Below, piece by piece: positions 1 through 5,703 of a stretch of DNA of 11,049 nt. This DNA is from an uncultured Eubacteriales bacterium. Lineage in GTDB: Bacteria > Bacillota > Clostridia > Lachnospirales > Lachnospiraceae. A program made the translations under genes and the position numbers. Below the pieces are notes generated by a model. That model was not told where the DNA came from, made no database searches, and was given only the letters and a program-made list of their open reading frames with translations. Each line of letters begins with the position of its first letter. Within the stretch, counting starts at the first letter, position 1. Location of the stretch: NCBI GenBank assembly GCA_900544525.1, contig UQVN01000096.1, positions 1 through 11,049 on the forward strand. The letters run 5' to 3'.

Positions 1-67
1 ATACAAAGAAAGTTTTCATATGAAAGCAAAAATGATAAGTATTAGATAATTTAAGTTAAAATTCTAA

Positions 68-169
68 ATACAAAATATTATATATGAGAAAAGAGATACT
101 CCTATGATTGATCCAGGAGCAAATGTTATTTATTTCACAAAGAAAAAAGAGTATCATGAATTTGTGTAG
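68..169 (+). pseudogene. Short coding-like remnant upstream of the EFR1 gene
   Basis: An open stretch runs between a TAA at 65-67 and a TAG at 167-169. It includes an ATG at 104 that would give only about 21 residues (MIDPGANVIYFTKKKEYHEF and one more). No Shine-Dalgarno sequence precedes that ATG. The composition looks protein-like, so it may be the 3' tail of a lost gene. I do not recognise a family. It could equally be chance in AT-rich DNA. Confidence 0.2.
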
Positions 170-189
170 AATGAAGGAGTGAAAATAAA

Positions 190-957
190 ATGTTAGTACT
201 CTATTTTTCAGGAACAGGAAATTCCAAATATATATCAGAACAATTTGTAATAAGAATGAAGGCTCCATGTTATAGTATAGAAGAGAATGTTGATTTTGAG
301 AATTTGTTACAAGAAACAGATACAGTAGCTGTCAGCTACCCTATTTATGGTTCCTGTGTTCCAATGATTATGAGAAAATTTGTACAACAATATCTTGGGA
401 TTTTTCAAACAAAAAAATTGGTGATTTTTTGTACTCAAATGTTATTTTCAGGAGATGGAGCAAGAGCGTTTGCACGTTTAATACCTGGGTGTGATGAACA
501 TGTTATATATGCGGAACATTTTCGTATGCCCAACAATATATGTAATTTTTTTGTGTTCCCAATGAGGGAGAAAGAATTGGTTCAAAAACCACAAAAAGCA
601 CTTTTAAAAATAGAGGAAATATGCCAAGACATTCAAAATGGAGTCGTTAAGAAAAGAGGATGGAATATTTTTTCTACCTTACTTGGTAAGACACAAAATA
701 TTGCTTATCCTAAAATTGAGCAGAAAGCAAAAAGTTCTTTTCAAGTAGATAAGGATTGTATACAATGTGGAATTTGTGTAAAGCATTGTCCAATGAACAA
801 TTTAAAAATAGTAGATGGTAAAGTAATGGAAAGTGGTCAGTGTACATTATGCTATCGATGTGTAAATATCTGCCCAAAACAATCAGCAACGGTTTATATT
901 CATCGTAAGCCTAAAAAACAATACAAAGGATTTGAATATACTCAAAAAGAATTATGA
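190..957 (+). CDS. EFR1 family flavodoxin/ferredoxin fusion protein
   Basis: Probable soluble electron-transfer protein with an N-terminal flavodoxin-like FMN domain and a C-terminal bacterial-type two [4Fe-4S] ferredoxin domain; it is 255 residues, about the usual EFR1 length. The FMN phosphate-binding loop SGTGNS is at residues 7-12, right after the first beta strand. The middle of the protein (about 45-170) continues the flavodoxin-like fold. Two clusters follow, with cysteines 190, 193, 196, 200 and 218, 221, 224, 228, both in the CxxCxxCxxxCP pattern. The start is supported by AAGGAGTG at 174-181, eight bases before the ATG. The physiological partner is unknown; EFR1 proteins are common in anaerobic clostridia and are assumed to carry electrons between oxidoreductases. 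It stands alone here between eroded fragments, so no operon partner gives a clue. Confidence 0.88.
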   Translation: MLVLYFSGTGNSKYISEQFVIRMKAPCYSIEENVDFENLLQETDTVAVSYPIYGSCVPMIMRKFVQQYLGIFQTKKLVIFCTQMLFSGDGARAFARLIPGCDEHVIYAEHFRMPNNICNFFVFPMREKELVQKPQKALLKIEEICQDIQNGVVKKRGWNIFSTLLGKTQNIAYPKIEQKAKSSFQVDKDCIQCGICVKHCPMNNLKIVDGKVMESGQCTLCYRCVNICPKQSATVYIHRKPKKQYKGFEYTQKEL

Positions 958-1098
958 TATTTATATACAATTCCTATTGTTAGGTCTGGATTTGATGTTA
1001 CAGAAGAAACAGCAGTTCCTATGTCAGAAATTAAAAGTCGAAATGAGAAAGCTAGACAAGGCAGAATAGTTGCCAGCAGATATCTCGTTCATTCGTAA
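958..1098 (+). pseudogene. Unrecognised open remnant in phase with the EFR1 gene
   Basis: After the TGA stop of the preceding gene (955-957) the same frame stays open for 46 codons, to a TAA at 1096-1098. The encoded stretch looks like real protein (for example TVEET-like acidic then SEIKSRNEKARQGRI basic segments), and the only ATG is internal with no ribosome binding site. EFR1 proteins normally end near residue 255, so this is not needed to complete that protein. I read it as the 3' fragment of another, deleted gene; the family is not recognised. Chance openness cannot be excluded. Confidence 0.25.
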
Positions 1099-1202
1099 GA
1101 TAAAAGATGATAGGAAGAATTGATACTTATTTTTCTGTACAGAAACAGTATAGCGGTGTGTAATGAAAGAAAAACGGAAGTTTTAGAAAGGCAGGAATCA
1201 TT

Positions 1203-1460
1203 ATGGAACAAGCTGTAAAAGAAGATGTCATTCAGAAAGTAAAAAAATTAATAAAAGCTCCTTCTTGCTGTGCTGAAGCAAGAGCAGCTGGCACTACTTG
1301 GTTGGAGTCTATTGGAACAGAGAAGGAAGCAGAAGCAACAAAAGCTTTGATTGCAGAACTAGAGATGGATATTATACCAATTGATGGATTGAACGCTTTT
1401 GCAGGTTCAGAAGCAGGTGCAAAAGTAATTAATTACAAAAAATCACTCTGCCTTGTCTGA
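1203..1460 (+). CDS. Small Cys-Cys protein of the clostridial family often mislabelled 'molecular chaperone Hsp90', probably C-terminally truncated
   Basis: An 85-residue protein of unknown function. It is largely helical and acidic, with a Ser-Cys-Cys motif at about residues 21-23 and a conserved-looking centre (PIDGLNAFAGSEAGAKV, about 59-75). From memory, this resembles small clostridial proteins carried in databases as 'Hsp90', although they share nothing visible with the Hsp90 ATPase. Those relatives usually continue for another 30 or so residues through a lysine/alanine helix to a CxCPAC-type motif. Here the protein leaves the family pattern after GAKV and ends in an unrelated basic tail (NYKKSLCLV). 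The ribosome binding site (GGCAGGA, about 1191-1197) is modest. The truncation falls just before the conjugative-element remnants at 1524-2143, so the end was probably lost in that rearrangement. It may be a nonfunctional relic. Confidence 0.55.
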   Translation: MEQAVKEDVIQKVKKLIKAPSCCAEARAAGTTWLESIGTEKEAEATKALIAELEMDIIPIDGLNAFAGSEAGAKVINYKKSLCLV

Positions 1461-1523
1461 TAGGGAAAGAAAAAAACGTTGACAGGACAGGTGTTTTTTT
1501 CTCAATTTTCATATCTATCTCTG

Positions 1524-1562
1524 CGGCGGTTTTGAATCACAATTCAAGGCCGCCGTTCTTTT
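1524..1562 (+). terminator. Strong Rho-independent terminator
   Basis: Left arm 1524-1537 (CGGCGGTTTTGAAT) pairs with right arm 1542-1555 (ATTCAAGGCCGCCG) over 14 positions without a mismatch, counting two T-G wobbles. The loop is CACA and the tail is TTCTTTT at 1556-1562. It lies about 65 bases after the small Cys protein and before the excisionase remnant. It may belong to the conjugative element rather than to the host gene. Confidence 0.8.
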
Positions 1563-1653
1563 GTACTCCAAAGGAATGACATTAGATAAAATTAAAAATA
1601 CTCCCGATAAGTCTTTTCAGGTCTGTCGGCTGAAGTCCAGAGTATCCTTAAAA

Positions 1654-1837
1654 ATGAAAGATAAATTTTGTTTTACAATAGAAGAAGCCTCGGAATATTT
1701 TCACTATAGGAGAAAAAAGCTTCGGAAAATTTGTTTCTGAAAATATAGATTCCGGATTTGTGATTCAAAACGGTATTAAAATTCTGATAAAGAGAAAACG
1801 GTTTGAACATTTTCTGAAAAAATTGGTTGCCATATAA
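1654..1837 (+). pseudogene. xis: Frameshifted Tn916-type excisionase (xis remnant)
   Basis: Two adjoining frames together spell a small winged-helix excisionase of the Tn916/Tn1549 type. Frame 1 from ATG 1654 reads MKDKFCFTIEEASEYFHY and stops at TGA 1738-1740. The other frame continues IGEK (from about 1705) through SGFVIQNGIKILIKRKRFE to the stop at 1835-1837. Compared with Tn916 Xis (TIEEASKYFRIGENKLRR ... NGNRIQIKRKQFE), all recognisable blocks are present in order: the TIEEAS helix, the YF..IGE turn, the NG-I-I-IKRK-FE wing and a terminal AI. One frameshift near 1702-1706 separates them, so no full protein can be made. The reading frame is also open back to an ATG at 1576, but this adds no family sequence. 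In intact elements this protein aids integrase in excision. Confidence 0.75.
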
Positions 1838-1939
1838 TAAGCATCAGTAAGAAGCGCATAAGAATGCAGGAGAAGCACAGGCGTACATTCTGCATACTAC
1901 TGGAGATTGTGAATCCTGTCCTATTTATCAATAGAAAAT

Positions 1940-1989
1940 AGCCTCCGACTATGGTATATTGTTAGTATATCGTAGGCGAGGCTCTTTTT
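1940..1989 (+). terminator. Rho-independent terminator between xis and int remnants
   Basis: The outer stem is AGCCTC (1940-1945) with GAGGCT (1978-1983). A small internal loop follows, then an inner 10-bp stem CTATGGTATA (1949-1958) with TATATCGTAG (1966-1975), including two wobble pairs and a 7-base loop. The tail is CTTTTT (1984-1989). It is well formed, and would isolate the upstream remnants from the integrase fragment and later genes. Confidence 0.78.
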
Positions 1990-2020
1990 CATGGAAAGGA
2001 GCTGTTAAGATGAGCGAAAA

Positions 2021-2143
2021 TATAATCCTGTAATCAATATCTTGGCTAAAAAAAGTTTCGGGAATCAGAGAATTGACAGAGTAAAACTGTCGGATGCAAA
2101 AGTATGGTTGATTAAACTACAAAAAGATCAAGTAGTAAAATAG
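2021..2143 (+). pseudogene. int: Fragment of a Tn916-type tyrosine recombinase (integrase)
   Basis: An open segment ending at TAG 2141-2143 encodes YNPVINILAKK, then FGNQRIDRVKLSDAKVWLIKLQKD. This matches the pattern of the core-binding (SAM-like) domain of Tn916-family integrases, where a segment like 'FG..RID.VKLSDAKLWLIKLQ.DG' precedes the catalytic domain. Nothing of the catalytic domain (R-H-R-Y residues) is seen afterwards. Just upstream is a plausible original start, ATG AGC GAA AAT at 2010 with AAAGGAG before it. It resembles the MSE- N-terminus of these integrases but is out of frame and hits a stop after seven codons. So the gene seems to have lost its arm-binding part and everything after the core-binding domain. 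It cannot function. Confidence 0.7.
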
Positions 2144-2179
2144 GAATAGGAAGGCTGATTTGCTACTTTTGTACTACTC

Positions 2180-2208
2180 TTGAGGTCAAAGTTATGCTAG
2201 ACTATACC
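2180..2208 (+). promoter_or_regulatory. Probable sigma-A promoter for the phosphatase-recG unit
   Basis: A -35 box TTGAGG (2180-2185), a 17-base spacer and a -10 box TATACC (2203-2208) lie about 80 bases before the phosphatase start, right after the integrase fragment. Spacing is ideal and each hexamer matches consensus at four of six positions. The predicted leader is about 70 bases. Confidence 0.5.
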
Positions 2209-2286
2209 ATGGGAGTGAAAGAAACAGAAAGCCGGGAATCTTTTAAAAATCAAGGAAATACAGTAAATTTAAGGAGTTTTAGATAG

Positions 2287-2751
2287 ATGATAAAAATACT
2301 ATTTATTTGCCATGGTAACATTTGTCGTTCACCAATGGCTGAATTTGTTATGAAAGATTTAGTAGAAAAAGAAGGATTAGCAGAAGAGTTTTTTATCGCG
2401 TCCTCTGCCACAAGCCGAGAGGAAATTGGAAATCCTGTGCATCATGGAACAAGAAATAAACTTGCACAATATGGGATTTCTACAAAAGGGAAGTATGCAG
2501 TTCAACTAACGAAAAAAGATTATAATACCTATGACTATCTCATTGGAATGGAGCAGTGGAACATTCAGAACATATTAAAAATTGTTGGTTCCGATCCTGA
2601 AAAGAAAGTTCATCGTTTGTTAGATTTTTCAGAGAATCCAAGAGATATTGCGGATCCATGGTATACAGGGGATTTTGACCGTACTTATGAAGACGTATTA
2701 GAAGGCTGTAAAGCCTTATTAAATCATATTTTAAAGGAAAATCAAAAATAA
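2287..2751 (+). CDS. Low-molecular-weight protein tyrosine phosphatase
   Basis: Cytoplasmic phosphatase predicted to hydrolyse phosphotyrosine through a cysteinyl-phosphate intermediate; 154 residues, the normal size of the family. The signature P-loop CHGNICRS (C-x5-R-S) is at residues 8-15 at the very N-terminus. The general-acid loop appears near the C-terminus as DPWYTGDF. AAGGAG at 2271-2276, ten bases before the ATG, fixes the start. In Firmicutes such enzymes act on bacterial tyrosine kinases or stress targets, or have no known substrate; arsenate reductase-type relatives are possible, but the DP-x-x-TGDF loop favours the phosphatase branch. The next gene, recG, follows after 46 bases of purine-rich sequence and is probably cotranscribed, although no functional link is known. 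Confidence 0.92.
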   Translation: MIKILFICHGNICRSPMAEFVMKDLVEKEGLAEEFFIASSATSREEIGNPVHHGTRNKLAQYGISTKGKYAVQLTKKDYNTYDYLIGMEQWNIQNILKIVGSDPEKKVHRLLDFSENPRDIADPWYTGDFDRTYEDVLEGCKALLNHILKENQK

Positions 2752-2797
2752 GAAAGGAAAGAAAAAGCAATAAAAAGAAGAAGAGAAAGGAAGGAAA

Positions 2798-4828
2798 ATG
2801 GAAGGAAATGATTTAATTTCCAGTTTAAAAGGCGTTGGAGATAAGACAACAGCTTATTTTCATCGATTAAAACTGGATACAATTGAAGATTTGGTACAGT
2901 TTTATCCAAAGTGTTATTTGACTTATGAAGAGCCAATTCTTTTAAATGAAGCACAAGAAGGAGAACGTATGGCGTTTCGTCTTATGATATCCTCACCAAT
3001 TCTTGTTCGACTAGTAAAAAAGTTTAAAATTGTAACGTGTACAGCGGAAGATTTGTCTGGCAAAGTAACTTTAATGTGGTATAATATGCCGTTTTTAAAG
3101 AAAACATTGCATGCTGGGCAGACTTGGATTTTTGTTGGCACACCCGTTTATAAAAAAGGCAGATTGACTATCGAACATCCAGAGTATTATACCGAAGAGC
3201 AGTATGAGCGGATGAGAGTGACGCTTCAGCCGGTATATTCTTTAACCGAAGGTTTAACGAACAAAACGGTACAAAAAGCTATGATACAAGTGATGCCTTA
3301 CATAAAATCCCAAAAAGAATATATGCCAAAAGCAGTCATAGAGAAATATCAATTTTGGAATTATAGTGATGCGTTAGCAGAAGTGCATTTTCCAGTAAGT
3401 AAGGAGCGATTAATTGAAGCGAAGAAACGATTGATTTTTGATGAATTTTTCTTGTTTTTAAATGCTATGTACTTAATGAAAGAACAGACAATCGTTGTCC
3501 ATAATCATTATAAAATCATGCCATCAAAGGAAACGAACGCTTTATTACAATCGTTGCCATATTCTTTAACTGGTGCACAGATGCGGGCGTATGAGGAAAT
3601 AAAAGGGGATTTAAGCAGTAAAAAAATTATGAATCGCCTTGTTCAAGGAGATGTTGGTTCAGGAAAGACGATTTTAGCAGTATTGGCATTGTTGGATACC
3701 GTAAAGGCTGGATACCAAGGCGCTTTGATGGTTCCGACAGAAGTTCTTGCAAGACAGCATTATGAGACGATTGAAGGCTTACTTGCCCCATATAACGTTC
3801 GTGTTGGGTTGCTGACGGGTGCAACGAAGATGTCTGAGAAACGTGTTATTTATGAACAATTAAAAAATCATGAGTTAGATCTTATTATAGGAACTCATGC
3901 TTTAATTCAAGAGCAGGTGGAGTATGCGAATTTGGCTCTTGTTATTACCGATGAGCAACATCGTTTTGGCGTGCGTCAAAGGGAAGCATTAGCATCAAAA
4001 GGAAAACAACCTCATGTGCTTGTTATGAGTGCAACACCGATTCCTAGAACACTTGCCATTATTTTATATGGGGATTTGGATATTTCTGTGATTGATGAGT
4101 TGCCAGCGAACCGTCTTCCGATTAAGAACTGTGTTGTGGATACAAGTTATCGTCCAAAAGCCTATCGTTTTATAGAAAACCAAGTGGAGCTAGGAAGGCA
4201 AGTTTATGTGATCTGTCCAATGGTCGAAGAGAGTGAAACGATAGAAGCGGAGAATGTAACTGACTATACGGTAAAATTACAACAGCAGTTAAGAGCCGGA
4301 ATTCGTGTTGCCTGTTTAAATGGAAAGATGAAACAGGCGAATAAGCAAGAGATTATGGAGCAATTTTCTAGGCATGAAATCGATGTACTTGTCTCCACGA
4401 CTGTAATTGAAGTCGGAATTAATGTGCCAAATGCTACGGTTATGATGGTAGAAAATGCAGAACGTTTTGGACTCGCTCAGTTACACCAGTTACGCGGACG
4501 TGTTGGGCGAGGTGGATTTCAGTCCTATTGTATTTTTATGAGTGGTAGTAAAAAACAAGAGACAATGGAACGATTATCTATTTTAAATAAATCCAATGAT
4601 GGATTTTTTATTGCAAATGAAGATTTACGCCTTCGTGGACCAGGAGATTTTTTTGGAATTCGACAAAGTGGAATTTTAGATTTTGTATTAGCCGATGTGT
4701 ACGATCATGCAGATTTATTAAAAATGGCCGACGATGCGATAAAGTGGCTAATAAAACAGGGATGGCACCCGAGAGAATTGGATAGTGAAAAATTTAAGAA
4801 AAAATTAGAAGGCGCTTTACAGCTTTAG
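2798..4828 (+). CDS. recG: ATP-dependent DNA helicase RecG
   Basis: Superfamily 2 translocase that reverses stalled replication forks and processes branched recombination intermediates; acts on the chromosome in the cytoplasm. The 676-residue length is typical. The N-terminal third (1-230) is the wedge/OB-fold region that binds the branch point. The motor follows: Walker A GDVGSGKT (about 284-291), the DEQH box (385-388), SATPIPRT (about 411-418), then the second RecA-like lobe with TTVIEVGINVPNA (534 onward) and LRGRVGRG (565-572). The C-terminal block LRLRGPGDFFGIRQSG (610-625) is characteristic of RecG. The ATG is preceded by AAAGGAAGG. No clear terminator follows; the next operon has its own promoter 13 bases after the stop. 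All key motifs look intact. Confidence 0.97.
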   Translation: MEGNDLISSLKGVGDKTTAYFHRLKLDTIEDLVQFYPKCYLTYEEPILLNEAQEGERMAFRLMISSPILVRLVKKFKIVTCTAEDLSGKVTLMWYNMPFLKKTLHAGQTWIFVGTPVYKKGRLTIEHPEYYTEEQYERMRVTLQPVYSLTEGLTNKTVQKAMIQVMPYIKSQKEYMPKAVIEKYQFWNYSDALAEVHFPVSKERLIEAKKRLIFDEFFLFLNAMYLMKEQTIVVHNHYKIMPSKETNALLQSLPYSLTGAQMRAYEEIKGDLSSKKIMNRLVQGDVGSGKTILAVLALLDTVKAGYQGALMVPTEVLARQHYETIEGLLAPYNVRVGLLTGATKMSEKRVIYEQLKNHELDLIIGTHALIQEQVEYANLALVITDEQHRFGVRQREALASKGKQPHVLVMSATPIPRTLAIILYGDLDISVIDELPANRLPIKNCVVDTSYRPKAYRFIENQVELGRQVYVICPMVEESETIEAENVTDYTVKLQQQLRAGIRVACLNGKMKQANKQEIMEQFSRHEIDVLVSTTVIEVGINVPNATVMMVENAERFGLAQLHQLRGRVGRGGFQSYCIFMSGSKKQETMERLSILNKSNDGFFIANEDLRLRGPGDFFGIRQSGILDFVLADVYDHADLLKMADDAIKWLIKQGWHPRELDSEKFKKKLEGALQL

Positions 4829-4841
4829 CAGATAAAAGATA

Positions 4842-4870
4842 TTGACAGCCAATTTTATTTGTGTTACTAT
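4842..4870 (+). promoter_or_regulatory. Consensus sigma-A promoter of the DUF2325/HMA operon
   Basis: Perfect -35 box TTGACA (4842-4847), exactly 17 bases of spacer, and -10 box TACTAT (4865-4870). This is the best promoter in the window. The expected transcription start (about 4876-4878) falls inside the palindrome at 4873-4890. Confidence 0.8.
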
Positions 4871-4872
4871 TT

Positions 4873-4890
4873 AGTTAGTTTAAACTAACT
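4873..4890. promoter_or_regulatory. Perfect 18-bp palindromic operator over the transcription start
   Basis: AGTTAGTTTAAACTAACT reads identically on both strands. It begins two bases after the -10 box, so a protein bound here would block transcription initiation. The core TTAGTTTAAACTAA resembles the TTAGG-type inverted repeats bound by DtxR/MntR-family iron and manganese repressors. That resemblance and the metal-related gene downstream suggest metal-dependent repression, but the identity of the regulator is inference. Confidence 0.7.
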
Positions 4891-4922
4891 TCGTAAAATA
4901 AAAGAAAAAGAGGTGTTTTGAA

Positions 4923-5207
4923 ATGAGTGTTGTTATTGTAGGTGGTAACGAACGAATGGTATGTCAATATGAAGATATTTGCAGAAATTATGGTTGTAAG
5001 GCGAAAGTATTTGCAAAAGAAAACGGAATGTTACGAAAGAAGTTAGGATGTCCAGATCTTATGATTTTATTTACGAACACAGTCTCCCATAAAATGGCGA
5101 TGAGTGCTAGTAAAGAAGCAAAGAAAAATAATATACAGATTTTGCGTATTGCAACAAGCAGTGCCACTGCATTAGAACAGGCATTAGCAGAGCGCATTGG
5201 TCTGTAA
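4923..5207 (+). CDS. DUF2325 domain protein
   Basis: A 94-residue protein that is almost entirely the DUF2325 domain: a strand-loop start (VVIVGGNERM) like a small Rossmann-type fold, then DLMILFTNTVSHKMA in the middle and a helical C-terminus. Function is not established. Cysteines at about 14, 20, 25 and 43 could bind metal or be redox-active, but no classical metal motif is visible. The ribosome binding site is AAGAGGTG, eight bases before the ATG. Its stop (5205-5207) overlaps the strong AAGGAGG of the next gene, so the pair is one operon. The promoter and palindrome just upstream control both. The neighbour's metal-binding features suggest a role in metal homeostasis, which is inference from context. 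Confidence 0.85.
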   Translation: MSVVIVGGNERMVCQYEDICRNYGCKAKVFAKENGMLRKKLGCPDLMILFTNTVSHKMAMSASKEAKKNNIQILRIATSSATALEQALAERIGL

Positions 5208-5220
5208 GGAGGAATGAATT

Positions 5221-5592
5221 ATGAATATGTCAACAGCCATTATTTGTTTACTACTTGTTATTATTGCAATTTTTGGAGTACGTAGTTATATGAAAAAATT
5301 GTCTCAAGGTTGTTGCGGTAGCGGGGGAGATGTAGAGAAGAAGATAAAGGTAAAAGATAAAGAATTATCTCACTATCCTTATCATCGCTTAATTCAAATT
5401 GAAGGCATGACTTGTAAAAACTGTGTCACTCGAATTGAGAATGCATTCAATATAGAAGATGGATGTTATATGAAAGTGAATTTAAAGAAAAAGATGGCGG
5501 ATCTTTATATGAAGTCAGACTGTGACGATGAAATGATCAAAACAAGAATTCAAAAATCAGGATATCAAGTGCTTACAATTAAAAGTATTTAA
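5221..5592 (+). CDS. Membrane-anchored Cys-rich protein fused to a heavy-metal-associated (HMA) domain
   Basis: A 123-residue two-part protein. Residues 5-22 form one hydrophobic transmembrane helix, followed by basic residues and a Cys-Cys-Gly-Ser-Gly-Gly cluster (31-36), the arrangement of FeoB-associated Cys-rich membrane proteins. After a charged lysine-rich linker (37-50), residues about 55-123 form an HMA ferredoxin-like domain with the metal loop GMTCKNC (62-68), as in copper chaperones and P-type ATPase N-terminal domains. Positive charges after the helix suggest that the cluster and HMA domain lie in the cytoplasm. The start follows AAGGAGG (5206-5212) by eight bases; a second in-frame ATG two codons later is an alternative. 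It is translationally close to the DUF2325 gene and shares its operator. No feoA/feoB or copper ATPase is present in the window, so the transported metal is uncertain (iron or copper). Confidence 0.82.
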   Translation: MNMSTAIICLLLVIIAIFGVRSYMKKLSQGCCGSGGDVEKKIKVKDKELSHYPYHRLIQIEGMTCKNCVTRIENAFNIEDGCYMKVNLKKKMADLYMKSDCDDEMIKTRIQKSGYQVLTIKSI

Positions 5593-5703
5593 GAAAATCT
5601 AATAGAAAAATGCACGAAAAAAGGAAGTAAATAGTGATACAAGCATATTTTAAAGGAAGAGATCGTACATTATTACAAGAGTAAAAATAGGAGATTTTCC
5701 TTT

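Larger units (their letters stand above)
1461..2286. mobile_element. Decayed end of a Tn916-like integrative conjugative element
   Basis: This stretch has no intact gene. In order it contains a hairpin terminator (1524-1562), a frameshifted excisionase (1654-1837), a second terminator (1940-1989) and an integrase fragment (2021-2143). The last part (2144-2286) is a promoter and leader for the next operon. The xis-then-int order on the same strand is that of the recombination module of Tn916/Tn1549-type elements. No conjugation, replication or cargo genes remain, and I could not define attachment sites. Element boundaries are therefore uncertain and the coordinates cover the whole gene-free stretch. 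Confidence 0.6.

Noticed and set aside
1471..1500. A-run, TTGACA (1479-1484) and T-run after the small Cys protein, seen as a promoter or weak terminator
   Set aside because: No -10 at correct spacing follows the TTGACA, and the A/T arms make only a weak A-T stem; the real terminator is at 1524-1562.
1861..1895. Short inverted repeats (AGAATG/CATTCT and the overlapping ATGCAG/CTGCAT) between the xis remnant and the second terminator
   Set aside because: Six-base arms only, and two mutually exclusive pairings; I cannot assign them to integrase arm sites or an attachment site.
2194..2286. Open frame of about 30 codons ending in TAG directly before the phosphatase ATG
   Set aside because: It starts within the predicted -35/-10 region with no ribosome binding site and has no recognised family, so it is more likely untranslated leader.
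5634..5684. 16-codon GTG-started mini-ORF (VIQAYFKGRDRTLLQE) with AAGGAAG in front, before the carboxypeptidase gene
   Set aside because: Spacing is acceptable, but such short frames are common by chance and no leader-peptide hallmark or terminator/antiterminator structure follows.
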